Shown: positions 53,310-62,726 of the stretch, in pieces | Layout: each line of letters begins with the position of its first letter | Position numbering within the stretch: the first letter of the stretch is position 1 | Assembly (NCBI RefSeq): GCF_042650605.1 | Contig: NZ_JBHSBN010000017.1 | Location: 76,446-140,445 of the forward strand | Direction: 5' to 3' | Length of the DNA: 64,000 bases | Source of the DNA: Micromonospora_J zhanjiangensis | GTDB taxonomy: Bacteria > Actinomycetota > Actinomycetes > Mycobacteriales > Micromonosporaceae | Position numbers and translations under genes: made by a program | The notes under the pieces: model-generated | What the model was told of the DNA's origin: nothing | The model's input: only the letters and a program-made list of their open reading frames with translations | Databases searched by the model: none

Positions 53310-56243
53310 ATGACATCGTCCGTCCGACCCCGTCGGTGGATCGTCGCCGCCGCCGGCGGCGCCGCCCTGCTCGTGCTCGGCGCGAGCCTGATCGCGGGGC
53401 ACGCCCCGCCCGCCGAGGCCGCCACCGTCGGCGCCGGCAGCTACACCACCACCCCGGTCGGCCCGCTGCCGTCCGGCTGCGGCCAGATCTCCACCAACCC
53501 CCGCCAGTACGTCACGGCCGACGCCCCGGCCGGCGCGGTGCCCACCAACGACTGGTGGTCGTCGTTGCTGTGGAAGCGCACCGACTGCGCGTTCAGCGAG
53601 CCGCTGCACGCCCACCCGCTGTCCTACGACACGTTCACCGACGGCCTCGGCTTCTCGGCCAACTCGACCCCGGCCATCTCCGGCACGTCGACCGGGGTCG
53701 GCGAGTACCACTACCCGTACACCGAGGACATCCGGGTCGGGGTGGCCGGGCTGGGCGCGCCGACGACCAAGGTGGCCGGCTGGAGCGACTGGACGGTCAC
53801 CCCGTACTGGAGCGACGGCGCCCGGACCATGCGCGCGACCATCGGGCACGGCCTGCCCTTCGCGTACTTCCAGACCACCGGCGGGGACGCGCAGATCCGG
53901 GTCACCGGCACCCCGCAGGTGTGGGCCAACGCCAACTCGATGATCGGCTTCACGGTGAACGGGCACGACTACGTCGGCTACGCGCCGACCGGCGCCGGCT
54001 GGACCGTGAGCGGCGGCCGGATCACCTCCACCCTCGCCGGGCGGGGCTACTTCTCGGTCGCCCTGCTGCCGACCACCGGCTCGACCGCGCCCGCCGACCG
54101 GTCCGCGCTGGCCGAGAGCTACGGCCGGTACGCCCACGCGCACGTCACCGGGACCCGGCTGTCCTACGCCTACGACCCGGCGAGCAGCACGGTGACCACC
54201 ACGTACGCGTTCACCGTGACGCCCCGGGAGGGCGCCGTGGCGCAGACGGTGGTCAGCCTCTACCCGCACCAGTGGAAGGCGTTGACCGGCTCGACCCCGA
54301 TCAGCCAGAGCTACCCGTCGGCCCGGGGCCGGATGAAGGTGCTCACCGGCGTCGACCGGTTCCGCACCACGATGACCTTCCACGGCGTCCTGCCCGAACT
54401 GCCGGCGGTGGGTGACGGCGCGGGCGCCGACCTGGCCACCCTGACCGGCTACCTGGCCGCCGACCGGGCCAATCCGATGGACCGGCGCGGCGACGACACC
54501 TACTGGACCGGCAAGGGCCTGGGCCGGGCGGCCCGGATCGCCGAGATCTCCGACCAGGTCGGCGACACCGGCACCCGGGACAGCGCGCTGACCGCCATCC
54601 GGAACACCCTCACCGACTGGTTCACCGCGTCCACCGGCAAGACCTCCCGCCTGTTCTACTACGACGCGAACTGGGGCACGCTGATCGGCTACCCCGCCTC
54701 GTACGGTTCGGACCAGGAACTCAACGACCACCACTTCCACTACGGCTACTTCATCGCGGCCGCCGCCACGCTTGCCAAGTTCGACCCCCAGTGGGCCTCG
54801 ACCGGCCGGTACGGCGGCATGGTGGACCTGTTGATCCGGGACGCGGACAACTACGACCGCGCCGACACCCGGTTCCCGTACCTGCGGGACTTCGACATCT
54901 ACGCCGGGCACGACTGGGCCTCCGGGCACGGCTCGTTCGCCGCCGGCAACAACCAGGAGTCCTCCTCGGAGGGGATGAACTTCGCGGGCGCCCTGATCCA
55001 GTGGGGCCAGGCCACCGGCAACGCGGCGGTCCGCGACGCCGGGGTGTTCCTCTACACCACCCAGGCGGCGGCCATCCAGGAGTACTGGTTCGACTCGGCC
55101 GACCAGAACTTCCCGGCCGGCTTCGAGCACTCCACCGTCGGCATGGTCTGGGGCGACGGCGGCGCGTACTCCACCTGGTTCAGCGCCGAGCCGGAGATGA
55201 TCCAGGGCATCAACCAACTCCCGGTCACCGGCGGGCACCTGTACCTCGGCTACGACCCGGCCTACGTCCGGCGCAACTACGCCGAGTTGGTCCGCAACAA
55301 CGGCGGGCCGCCGACCGTGTGGCAGGACATCATCTGGGAGTTCCTCGCCCTCGGCGACCCGGACACGGCCCTGGCCAACCTGCGCGCGAACGGCGGATAC
55401 ACCCCGGAGGAGGGGGAGAGCCGCGGGCACACCTTCCACTGGATCCGCAACCTGGCCGCGCTCGGCGCCGTGGACACCTCGGTCCGCGCCAGCCATCCGC
55501 TGGCAACCGTGTTCACCCGGGCCGGGGCGCGCACGTACGTGGCGTCCAACGTCTCCGGCAGCCCGATCACGGTGACCTTCTCCGACGGCACCCGACTGAC
55601 CGTGCCGGCCGGCAGGACGGCCACCACCGGGGCGTACACCTGGAGCGGCGGCAACGCGGGCGGCGGCACCGACCCGACGCCGGGCCCGACGACCCCGGGT
55701 CCGGGCCCCACCCCGACCACCCCGGCCCCGACCACCCCGGCGCCGACGACGCCGGGTCCCTCACCGACCGGGTCGACCTCGCCGGACCGCTACCTGCTGC
55801 CGGGTGGCGGCCTCGCCGCCGCCGCGGGCGCCGCCGGGCAGGCGACGGTCGTCGCGGCGAACGGAAACCACGACGGTACGCCGACCAACCCGCTGGTCTT
55901 CACCGCCACCGGCCTGAACCTGTCCTACTCCGGTGGCGCGACCCGGTTCGACCTGTTCCTGGACGCGGCGACGGCGGTGGGCAACGGTGTCCAGGCCCGG
56001 GTCTCGTACGACCTGACCGGCGACGGGACGTTCGACCGGGTGGAGACCTACCGGTACTTCGCCACCGACCCGCTGCCCGGCTACGAGCACTACACCACCG
56101 CCGCCGGCCTGCTGGCCAGCAGCGGCCCGCTCGGCGACCTGCGCAACGGCACCGTACGGCTGGAGGTCTGGTCGGCGATCGGGGCCAACCCGACCACCCT
56201 CGGCCTCGGCAACCGCTCGACGCTCCACCTCGCCCAGGGCTGA
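53310..56243 (+). CDS. secreted GH81 endo-beta-1,3-glucanase with carbohydrate-binding tail
   Basis: A 977-residue exported enzyme. The signal peptide (RRWIVAAAGGAALLVLGASL) ends after PAEAA. The GH81 catalytic domain spans roughly residues 40-780; Asp473 in ELNDHHFHYGYF and Glu550/Glu554 in NNQESSSEGMNF are the conserved acidic residues. A Pro/Thr linker (residues ~790-830) leads to a C-terminal beta-rich module (about 835-977) that looks like a CBM56-type beta-1,3-glucan binder. It should cut laminarin or fungal glucan outside the cell for the importer. The ATG at 53310 follows GGAGG. Confidence 0.92.
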   Translation: MTSSVRPRRWIVAAAGGAALLVLGASLIAGHAPPAEAATVGAGSYTTTPVGPLPSGCGQISTNPRQYVTADAPAGAVPTNDWWSSLLWKRTDCAFSEPLHAHPLSYDTFTDGLGFSANSTPAISGTSTGVGEYHYPYTEDIRVGVAGLGAPTTKVAGWSDWTVTPYWSDGARTMRATIGHGLPFAYFQTTGGDAQIRVTGTPQVWANANSMIGFTVNGHDYVGYAPTGAGWTVSGGRITSTLAGRGYFSVALLPTTGSTAPADRSALAESYGRYAHAHVTGTRLSYAYDPASSTVTTTYAFTVTPREGAVAQTVVSLYPHQWKALTGSTPISQSYPSARGRMKVLTGVDRFRTTMTFHGVLPELPAVGDGAGADLATLTGYLAADRANPMDRRGDDTYWTGKGLGRAARIAEISDQVGDTGTRDSALTAIRNTLTDWFTASTGKTSRLFYYDANWGTLIGYPASYGSDQELNDHHFHYGYFIAAAATLAKFDPQWASTGRYGGMVDLLIRDADNYDRADTRFPYLRDFDIYAGHDWASGHGSFAAGNNQESSSEGMNFAGALIQWGQATGNAAVRDAGVFLYTTQAAAIQEYWFDSADQNFPAGFEHSTVGMVWGDGGAYSTWFSAEPEMIQGINQLPVTGGHLYLGYDPAYVRRNYAELVRNNGGPPTVWQDIIWEFLALGDPDTALANLRANGGYTPEEGESRGHTFHWIRNLAALGAVDTSVRASHPLATVFTRAGARTYVASNVSGSPITVTFSDGTRLTVPAGRTATTGAYTWSGGNAGGGTDPTPGPTTPGPGPTPTTPAPTTPAPTTPGPSPTGSTSPDRYLLPGGGLAAAAGAAGQATVVAANGNHDGTPTNPLVFTATGLNLSYSGGATRFDLFLDAATAVGNGVQARVSYDLTGDGTFDRVETYRYFATDPLPGYEHYTTAAGLLASSGPLGDLRNGTVRLEVWSAIGANPTTLGLGNRSTLHLAQG

Positions 56244-56249
56244 CCGGGA

Positions 56250-56681
56250 TTAACCGGCTCCGGAAATGGGCGGCTGGCCGCCGGGTCCGAAATTGGGTGG
56301 TTGACCGTAACCGGGTCCGGAGGTTGGTCCGGGAGTACCCGGGTAGGGAGCTGGGCCGGGCGCGCTCGGGGCGGAACCGGGTGCCGGTATGTCCGGGTAC
56401 GGGCCGGGGCCCGGCGTGCCGGGATGGGGCTGGGCGGCCAGGTCGCCGGGATATCCCGCCGCACCCCAGTCGGACTGACCGGGCGCGGGCGGATAACCCG
56501 GTCCGACGCCGGCCGGTGGCGGCTGCGGGCCCTGCGGCGCGGCCGGGTATCCGGGCGGGTACGGCCCCGGCGGTGCGGGCGGTTTGTTCGAACTCTTCAC
56601 CACCACCAGCACCACGGCGACCACTATTCCGACGACCGCGACCAGACAGAGCAGGATGGCGAGCAGAGTGATCAGGCCCAT
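56250..56681 (-). CDS. proline-rich single-span membrane protein
   Basis: A 143-residue protein with one N-terminal transmembrane helix (LITLLAILLCLVAVVGIVVA) and a long tail dominated by Pro, Gly, Tyr and Ala (PGPYPPGYPAAPQGPQPPP and similar). Such tails are low-complexity and disordered. The ATG at 56681 follows GAGAGGA; a GTG 15 codons upstream is a less likely start. It ends 6 bases from the GH81 stop, tail to tail. No function can be assigned. Confidence 0.6.
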   Translation of the reverse strand: MGLITLLAILLCLVAVVGIVVAVVLVVVKSSNKPPAPPGPYPPGYPAAPQGPQPPPAGVGPGYPPAPGQSDWGAAGYPGDLAAQPHPGTPGPGPYPDIPAPGSAPSAPGPAPYPGTPGPTSGPGYGQPPNFGPGGQPPISGAG

Positions 56682-56780
56682 GGGCTTCCTCTCACCGGGA
56701 GCGGCATCCGTTGTGGACACCGTCACCGCCGGGCAAACCGGACGCCGACGATGGTAACGGCACCACCGCTGCCAGTCGGC

Positions 56781-56848
56781 CCGGACCGGACCGGACCGGA
56801 CCGGACCGGAGTGGACCGGACCGGACCGGAGTGGACCGGAGTGGACCG
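56781..56848. repeat. pentanucleotide microsatellite (CCGGA / GTGGA)
   Basis: Thirteen consecutive 5-base units, mostly CCGGA with three GTGGA variants, run without interruption between two minus-strand genes. The unit is not a multiple of three, so the tract does not look coding. Slippage-prone arrays like this can vary in length between strains. Confidence 0.85.
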
Positions 56849-56895
56849 CCCGGGGCCGATCGATCCGCCGGCCCGGAAGATGACGACCCGGGCCG

Positions 56896-58497
56896 TCAGT
56901 CCGTCGGGCCGGCCAGGAACGGTGTGAGCAGTGCCGGGGTGGCGCCGTCGGCCAGCCGCAGCGCGGTGTCCACGTCGACGTCCGGCACCGCGTACCGCTG
57001 CCGGCCGGCAGCGGTGGTCGCGGTCAGCGTGGCCAGACCGACCCGGCGCTGGAAGAACGACCGCCGCAGGTTCCAGCCGATGATCCCGTCGGTGGCCAGC
57101 ACGTAGCGCCGACGGACCAGGGAACCCTGGCGGGAGACCAGCCAGCGGCCGACCGCCGCGTGCCCGAGGCTGCGCGCCCGGTCCTGCGCCAGCAGTGCCG
57201 CCGCGACCGGCAGCACCACCGCGGTGACCTGCCAGGTCCAGGCCGGCCAGTCGGCCAGCCACCAGCCGGTGACCGCCGCCGCGACCAGCAGCGCGGCCAC
57301 CGTCAGGGCGCGGCTGTAGCGGCGCCGGTGCGCCTGCGGCAGGTGCCGGGTCAGTGGCACGGCGACCGGCGCCGGGTCGCCCAACACCGTGGCGGCGACC
57401 CGCTCGGCCTCGGCCCGCGGCGCCGGCGGCAGCAGCAGCGAGCCACCCCGTTCCGCGCCCCGGCCGACCCGCAGGCCGGTGGCGATGGCGATGCACCGCG
57501 CCCCGGACACCACCCGCAGCAACAGCGGCTCGCTCAGCTCGACGCCGCGCAGCCGTTGCTCGTCGATCGAGGTCGCCCGGGTGGTTACCAGGCCGCGGGT
57601 CACGTGCAGCGTGCCGGCGTCGTGCCGGGTCAACCGGAAGCCCCAGAACGCCAACACGTAACCGGCCGTGGACAGCAGCGCGATCACCACCACGAAGACG
57701 GCGACCACCTGCACCACCGCCAGTCCCAGCGGCATCCGGACCAACTGGTCGACGAGGGCGCGCAGCGGCCCGTACCGGGTGAGGTCGATGTGTGCCTCGT
57801 TGACCGCGCGGGACACGAACGCGGTGAGCACGCCGACGGTCACGAACCCGGAGAGGGTGAACGGCCCGAACCGGATCCAGCCGGGCCGCAGCCGGGCCAG
57901 CTCTGTCTCCGGTGCGTCCGGACCCGGCTCCGCCGGCTCGTCCGGGTCGGTCGTCGGCGCGGGTTGCGCCCGGTAGTGCAGCAGTTCCTCCCGCAACCGG
58001 GCCGCCTCCGGCACGGTCAGCCCGTCCAGCTTCACGCCGTCGTCCTTGCGGTCGGACCGGCCGGTGCCAACGGTGACCCGGGTCAGCCCGACCAGCCGGT
58101 GCACGGCGTGCGCGGTGACGTCGACCGTACGGACGCGGTCGCGGGGCACCGACAGCTCCCGGCGGCGCAGCAGCCCGCGGCGGACCTGGACGTGCCGCGG
58201 GGTGATCCGGTACGTGGTGGTGAACCAGCGCAGCATCCCGGCGAGCAGCACCAGGACCAGACCGGTCAGGCCCCACCAGTGGTTCCCGCTGGTGCTGCCG
58301 GCCACGAAGATGCCGAACAGCGCCGGCAGGCTGCGGGGAATCTCCTGCACCGGATGGACCAGCAGCATCCGCCGGCTCAACCGGCGCCAGGACGGGTCGA
58401 TGCCGGCGCCGGGCACCGGCTCGCCGTCCGGTGTCGCCGGTACGTCCGCAGGACCGGCGGCGCGGACCGGCTGGGACGCTGTGGTGTCGCTGCTCAC
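56896..58497 (-). CDS. PH-domain (YdbT-like) membrane protein
   Basis: A 533-residue membrane protein with three bacterial PH (bPH2) modules separated by pairs of membrane helices. The modules are recognisable as TTTYRITPRHVQVRRGLLRR, then FRLTRHDAGTLHVTRGLV, and RYVLATDGIIGWNLRRSFFQ, each followed by an amphipathic strand set. This is the YdbT arrangement. GTG at 58497 overlaps the stop of the smaller PH protein gene, the typical ydbS-ydbT pairing. The role is unknown beyond membrane association. Confidence 0.9.
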   Translation of the reverse strand: MSSDTTASQPVRAAGPADVPATPDGEPVPGAGIDPSWRRLSRRMLLVHPVQEIPRSLPALFGIFVAGSTSGNHWWGLTGLVLVLLAGMLRWFTTTYRITPRHVQVRRGLLRRRELSVPRDRVRTVDVTAHAVHRLVGLTRVTVGTGRSDRKDDGVKLDGLTVPEAARLREELLHYRAQPAPTTDPDEPAEPGPDAPETELARLRPGWIRFGPFTLSGFVTVGVLTAFVSRAVNEAHIDLTRYGPLRALVDQLVRMPLGLAVVQVVAVFVVVIALLSTAGYVLAFWGFRLTRHDAGTLHVTRGLVTTRATSIDEQRLRGVELSEPLLLRVVSGARCIAIATGLRVGRGAERGGSLLLPPAPRAEAERVAATVLGDPAPVAVPLTRHLPQAHRRRYSRALTVAALLVAAAVTGWWLADWPAWTWQVTAVVLPVAAALLAQDRARSLGHAAVGRWLVSRQGSLVRRRYVLATDGIIGWNLRRSFFQRRVGLATLTATTAAGRQRYAVPDVDVDTALRLADGATPALLTPFLAGPTD

Positions 58498-58997
58498 GTG
58501 GCATCCCCGGTGGTCGCCTGGGTGTTCGCGGTCAGCTCGTCGACCAGTCGGTCGGCCGTCCCGCGGTCGAGGCCGTCGATCTTCAGCGGTCCGGCGGCGG
58601 AGGCGGTGGTCACCGTGACGTTCGCCAGGCCGAACACCTGCTCCAGCGGGCCGCGCTTGCTGTCGACGGTCTGGATCCGGGAGACCGGCGCGATCCGGCG
58701 CTCCTGGTTGAACCAGCCCGACTGGGTGTAGATGGCCTCGTCGGTGGCCTCCCACAGGTGTACCCGGTAGCGCCACCACGGCATCACGGCCAGGTGGACG
58801 GCCGCCAGCACGGCGGTGACCGCGAGGCCGATCAGGTGCGGGAGCAGGTCCGACTCACCGATCAGCCAGATCACCTGGATGGCCGTGATCACCAGCCAAC
58901 CGACCAGAGCGCGCACGAACCAGTACGCGACGGCCTTGCGACTGACCCGGTTGCGGGGCGGGCGGAGATCGAGCCGGCCCCCGGTTGTGGTCTGCAC
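58494..58997 (-). CDS. PH-domain (YdbS-like) membrane protein
   Basis: A 167-residue protein with two membrane helices (LVGWLVITAIQVIWLIG and LIGLAVTAVLAAVHLAVMP) followed by one bPH2 domain (YRVHLWEATDEAIYTQSGWF, then IAPVSRIQTVDSKRGPLEQ). It is the standard small partner of the YdbT-like protein encoded downstream, with a GTGA overlap. The GTG start at 58997 is the best supported; an in-frame upstream extension is unlikely. Confidence 0.9.
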   Translation of the reverse strand: MQTTTGGRLDLRPPRNRVSRKAVAYWFVRALVGWLVITAIQVIWLIGESDLLPHLIGLAVTAVLAAVHLAVMPWWRYRVHLWEATDEAIYTQSGWFNQERRIAPVSRIQTVDSKRGPLEQVFGLANVTVTTASAAGPLKIDGLDRGTADRLVDELTANTQATTGDAT

Positions 58998-59109
58998 ACG
59001 CTGACTCTGGCACGCCGCGACAACCTCGGCTACCCACGCGAGTGGCGCCGCCGCCCGGTCCGGCCGAGCCCGCTGCGGGCCGTCCTGTCCGGGCCGGATC
59101 CCACCCACG

Positions 59110-59976
59110 TCACGACGCTGGGAGGCTGAGCAGCACGGCGCCGACGGCGACGCCGACGCCGCAGGCGATCCGCAGCCGGCCCATCGACTCGCCGAAGAAG
59201 ACGGCACCGATCACGGCCGCGACGATCACACTGCTCTCCCGCAGGGCCGCGACGGCGGCCAGCGCGCCCCGATTCTGCGCCCACAGCACCAGACCGTAGG
59301 CCAGCGCCGACAGCACGGTGATCGCCAGGGCTGGCGGCCAGGACGACCCGCGGGTACGTCCGGCGGCGAGGGTCGGGGCACCGCGGCGTCGCCGGACGGC
59401 GAACGCGACGACGGCGAGGCCGATCCCCTGCAGGCCGACGAGCCACAGCGTGTACCCGGCCGGACTGTCGCTGCGCCGTACGCCGATGCCGTCGATGACG
59501 GTGTAGGTCGCGATGGCCAGCCCGGTCAGGACGGCGGTGAGCACGGCGGCCCGGTTGTCCCGCACCGTGCGCCAGGGCGTCAGGCCGAGCAGGGCGATCG
59601 CCCCGGCGATCAGGGCGACGCCGGCGGTGGTGGCGGGGGACATCCGTTCGTGCAGCAGGAGGACCGCGACCACGGCGACGGTCAACGGGCCGACCCCGCG
59701 GGCGATCGGGTACGTCTGGTTGAACTCGCCCACCCGGTACGCCGCGACCAGCGCGAGCGTGTAGAACAGGTGCACCACCACCGAGGCGACCAGCCAGGGC
59801 CAGGACGGTCGGGCCGGCGCGGGCACCCAGAGCAGCACCGGGAAGGCCAGTACGACGCTGAGGACCCCGTTGCGGCCGAACAGCGTGACCCGGTCCTCGA
59901 CCCCCTTGGCCAGCGCGTTCCAGGTGGCGTGCAGGACCGCCGCGAGCAGCACGGCGCCGACGACGGCCGGGGTCAA
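59110..59976 (-). CDS. EamA-family (DMT) exporter
   Basis: A 288-residue protein with ten predicted membrane spans, organised as two EamA repeats (AVVGAVLLAAVLHATWNALAK and LTAVLTGLAIATYTVIDGIG begin them). Family members export metabolites such as amino acids or related small molecules. The TTG at 59976 follows CCGGAGAG and gives the usual short N-terminus. It stands alone, with its stop about 113 bases from the PH gene start. The substrate is not predictable. Confidence 0.86.
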   Translation of the reverse strand: MTPAVVGAVLLAAVLHATWNALAKGVEDRVTLFGRNGVLSVVLAFPVLLWVPAPARPSWPWLVASVVVHLFYTLALVAAYRVGEFNQTYPIARGVGPLTVAVVAVLLLHERMSPATTAGVALIAGAIALLGLTPWRTVRDNRAAVLTAVLTGLAIATYTVIDGIGVRRSDSPAGYTLWLVGLQGIGLAVVAFAVRRRRGAPTLAAGRTRGSSWPPALAITVLSALAYGLVLWAQNRGALAAVAALRESSVIVAAVIGAVFFGESMGRLRIACGVGVAVGAVLLSLPAS

Positions 59977-60101
59977 CGGGCTCTCCGGACACTCATCCCA
60001 CCGACTCTAGATCGACCGTGCGCGGCCCGGTCGACCGCGATCCACTGTCGACGGTCGGTGACGTCGGTGCGGCGGCGTCCCGGTCACCCGGACCGCCGCC
60101 G

Positions 60102-61571
60102 TCATGCCGCGAGGACGTCGTCGGGCGCGCCGCACCAGGTCCGCAGCGCCGCCCGGACCGGCTCCGGGTCTGCGCTGTCGTGCCGGCCGGCGGCCCAGGC
60201 GAGGTACCCGTCGGGGCGGACCAGCGTCGTCGGGTGGTCCGGCACGGCCGGCGTGGCCACGGTGACCCGGTCCGACCAGGCGGCGGCGACGGACTCCAGC
60301 TCGGGCGGGCCGAGCAGGACGAACCGCCCGGCGCGCAGCGCCTCGTACAACCGGCCGCCGTCGGCCAGCGGCAGGTCGGCGGCCCGCCGACCGGCCGGGG
60401 CGTGGTTGCCGGGCCCGGCCGGGTAGGCGATGCCGACACCGGAGAGCATGCCGGCGATCCGGTCGGCGATCGGTCCACGCCGGGCCGCCAGACCGGCGAC
60501 GTCCCGGACCGCCATCCGCATCCGGGAGCGGGTCAGCGCGAGCCGGACGATCGCCCCGCTGCCGCGTACCACCGCCCGGCCTACCGGGTGCCGTTCGCTC
60601 TGGTAGCTGTCCAGCAGCCCGGCCGGCGCCCAGCCGTGGACCGTGGCGGCCAGCTTCCAACCGAGGTTGACGGCGTCCTGGATGCCGGTGTTCATGCCCT
60701 GGCCACCGGCCGGCGAGTGCACGTGCGCGGCGTCCCCGGCCAGGAACACCCGGCCCACCCGGTAGGTCGGGACCTGCCGTTCGTCGCTGTGGAAGCGGGA
60801 CAGCCAGCGCGGGTCGTGCATGCCGAAGTCGTCGCCGAGCGACCGCCGGGTCACCGCGCGCACCTCGTCGAGGTCGACGGGCGCGCTGTCCGGCTGCGGG
60901 TTGTCCCGGTTCCAGGCGAAGATCCGGTACCAGCCGTCGCCGTAGGAGGCGAGGAAGGCGAACGCGTCGCCGTCGGCGTTGGCGAGCAGCGGTGCCTCCG
61001 GCGGGCGGGCGAGCCGCACGTCGGCCAGCATCAGTGACATCACCACGGCCCGACCCGGGAACGGCAGGCCGAGGGCGTCCCGGACGACGCTGTGGACGCC
61101 GTCGGCGCCCACCGCGTACGACGCCCGGCGGGTCCCGGTCCCGGCCTCGGTGCGGACGGTGACCTCGACGCCGTCGGCGTCCTGCGTCAGCCCGGTCACC
61201 GTGGCGCCGCCGACCAGGCGCGCGCCCAGCGCCTCGGCCCGGCGCCGCAGCAGGCGTTCCACCTGGTACTGCGGGGTGACCAGCAGGTACGGGAACCGGC
61301 TCGGCAGCCGGCCCAGGTCGATCCGCAGGCCACCGAACAGCCGTAGCCGGTCGATCGGGGAACCGGTGGCCACCAGGTCGTCGGCGAGCCCGCGCGCGTC
61401 GAACTGCTCCAGCGTGCGGGCGTGCACCACGAAGGCGCGGGTGAGCGGGGACTCGGTCGCCCGGCGGTCCAGTACGGTGACCGCGAGCCCGGCCGCGGCG
61501 AGGTCTCCGGCCAGGGTCAGGCCGGTCGGGCCGGCGCCGACCACGACGACGTCGCTCTGGTTGTCGGTCAT
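60102..61571 (-). CDS. FAD-dependent aromatic-ring monooxygenase
   Basis: Flavoprotein hydroxylase of 489 residues, class A type. FAD motifs: GAGPTG (12-17) near the N-terminus, the DG motif GADGVHSVVRD, and the GD motif VFLAGDAAHVHSPAGGQGMN. The C-terminal ~110 residues are a thioredoxin-like tail without obvious catalytic Cys. Enzymes of this group hydroxylate polyketides, rifamycin-type compounds or phenols, and some give antibiotic resistance. Divergent from a TetR regulator with shared operators, so it is probably induced by its substrate. Confidence 0.88.
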   Translation of the reverse strand: MTDNQSDVVVVGAGPTGLTLAGDLAAAGLAVTVLDRRATESPLTRAFVVHARTLEQFDARGLADDLVATGSPIDRLRLFGGLRIDLGRLPSRFPYLLVTPQYQVERLLRRRAEALGARLVGGATVTGLTQDADGVEVTVRTEAGTGTRRASYAVGADGVHSVVRDALGLPFPGRAVVMSLMLADVRLARPPEAPLLANADGDAFAFLASYGDGWYRIFAWNRDNPQPDSAPVDLDEVRAVTRRSLGDDFGMHDPRWLSRFHSDERQVPTYRVGRVFLAGDAAHVHSPAGGQGMNTGIQDAVNLGWKLAATVHGWAPAGLLDSYQSERHPVGRAVVRGSGAIVRLALTRSRMRMAVRDVAGLAARRGPIADRIAGMLSGVGIAYPAGPGNHAPAGRRAADLPLADGGRLYEALRAGRFVLLGPPELESVAAAWSDRVTVATPAVPDHPTTLVRPDGYLAWAAGRHDSADPEPVRAALRTWCGAPDDVLAA

Positions 61572-61583
61572 GGCTCCTCCTCG

Positions 61584-61603
61584 ATGTCAACAACCGTTGG
61601 CCT
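61584..61603. promoter_or_regulatory. TetR-type operator, monooxygenase side
   Basis: ATGTCAACAACCGTTGGCCT aligns with the site at 61640 (ATGTCAAC, 4 variable bases, GTTGGC, T), an imperfect palindrome of GTCAAC/GTTGGC. It is 13-32 bases upstream of the monooxygenase start. Confidence 0.75.
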
Positions 61604-61609
61604 ACAGAT

Positions 61610-61618
61610 GTTGACAAC
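61610..61618. promoter_or_regulatory. possible central operator half-site pair
   Basis: GTTGACAAC is a compact palindrome of the same half-sites (GTTG / CAAC) as the two flanking operators and overlaps a -35-like TTGACA. It may be a third contact or the promoter itself. Confidence 0.45.
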
Positions 61619-61639
61619 GGTACGGCCGGTGCGACGAAG

Positions 61640-61659
61640 ATGTCAACGCCTGTTGGCAT
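61640..61659. promoter_or_regulatory. TetR-type operator, regulator side
   Basis: ATGTCAACGCCTGTTGGCAT is a second copy of the operator seen at 61584 and is the more symmetrical of the two. It lies 13 bases before the regulator ATG. Confidence 0.78.
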
Positions 61660-61671
61660 AGAGTGGGCGGC

Positions 61672-62247
61672 ATGACCGCAGCAGCCGCGCCCCGCCGTTC
61701 CGACGTCACCCGGGCGGCGATCCTCGACGCGGCCCGGGCCCGGTTCGCCGCGGACGGGTACGAGCGGGCGACCATCCGGGCCATCGCCGCCGACGCCGGG
61801 ATCGACCCGGCCATGGTGATGCGCTACTACGGCAACAAGGAGAAGCTGTTCGCCGCCGCGGCAGACTTCGACCTGCGGATGCCCGACCTGACCGGCCTGT
61901 CCGAGACCGGGTACGGCCGCGCCCTCGCCCGGCACTTCGTGCACCGCTGGGAGGCCGACGACACGTTCCTGGCGCTGCTGCGCGCGGCGGTCAGCAACGA
62001 GGCGGCGCGGGACCGGATGCGACAGGTCTTCGCCAGCCAGATCGGTCCGCTGGTCGCCTCCGTGTGCCCGCCCGGACAGGCGGACACCCGGGCCGGGCTG
62101 GTGGCCAGTCAGGCGCTGGGCCTGGCGTTCTGCCGGTACGCGCTGCGCCTCCAACCGCTGGCGCAGCTGTCCGAGGAGGAGTTGGTCGACTGGCTGGCGC
62201 CGACCCTGCAGCGTTACCTGACCGGCAGCCGGTCCGACGCCGGCTGA
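61672..62247 (+). CDS. TetR-family transcriptional regulator
   Basis: A 191-residue regulator. The N-terminal HTH covers ILDAARARFAADGYERATIR and AADAGIDPAMVMRYYGNKE; the C-terminal ligand domain is helical, with the actinobacterial TetR_C pattern (FLALLRAAVSNEAARDRM). The ATG at 61672 is used; a GTG three codons upstream lacks support. It is divergent from the flavin monooxygenase gene, and paired operators lie between the two, so it most likely represses the enzyme and itself. Confidence 0.9.
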   Translation: MTAAAAPRRSDVTRAAILDAARARFAADGYERATIRAIAADAGIDPAMVMRYYGNKEKLFAAAADFDLRMPDLTGLSETGYGRALARHFVHRWEADDTFLALLRAAVSNEAARDRMRQVFASQIGPLVASVCPPGQADTRAGLVASQALGLAFCRYALRLQPLAQLSEEELVDWLAPTLQRYLTGSRSDAG

Positions 62248-62333
62248 CCGGACGGGCCGGTCAGCCGGGTGGGTGGGGCGTCAGCAGTCCATAAGGCGGG
62301 AACCCCGGCCGTTTAGGGCCGGGAGGAACGCCG

Positions 62334-62703
62334 TCACGAACCGGGACGTTTCTGGTGCTCGATGTACTCGCGGACGACGGCGGGGGTGCGCCGCCGCACG
62401 ATCCGGCGAAGTACGAGGGCGACCACAGGTGGCCGCCCCGCAGGTAGCGGTGTAGAAGTGCGTCGTGTTCTTGTCGCAGTCGCCGGGGGCGAGACGCCTT
62501 TGAGGTTGTTGACCAGACGTGACAACGGGACCGATGGTGGGTGGTGCACGGGCAGGTGGACGTGGTCGTCCTCGCCGTTGAACTCGCGTAACTGTGCGTC
62601 GAAGTCGACCCAGACTGCCCGCATGATGTCCTCGCATCGGGAGAGATCTGGTCGGTGAGTGCGTCGCGCCGGTCTGTGGGATCGGGGGTCCATCGGGTGT
62701 CGT
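62334..62703 (-). pseudogene. tnpA: broken IS200-like tnpA
   Basis: Pieces of TnpA can be followed in three frames: TRWTPDP near 62700, then a gap that removes the HVHLVFTT region (about 20 residues), then VDFDAQLREFNGEDDHVHLP in one frame, RYLRGGHLWSPSYFAGSCGG in another and VVREYIEHQKRPGS at the end. The HVH motif and the catalytic-tyrosine segment (REYIEHQ) survive only as separate fragments. At least two frameshifts and one internal deletion abolish the protein. Confidence 0.85.
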
Positions 62704-62726
62704 GGGTCTTCGGTACGGTGATCGGC

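Noticed and set aside
56781..56848. CRISPR-like array
   Set aside because: The units are 5 bases with no spacers; it is a simple microsatellite.
60007..62154. Long minus-strand frame overlapping the monooxygenase and TetR genes
   Set aside because: It crosses two real genes on different strands and shows no recognisable motif.
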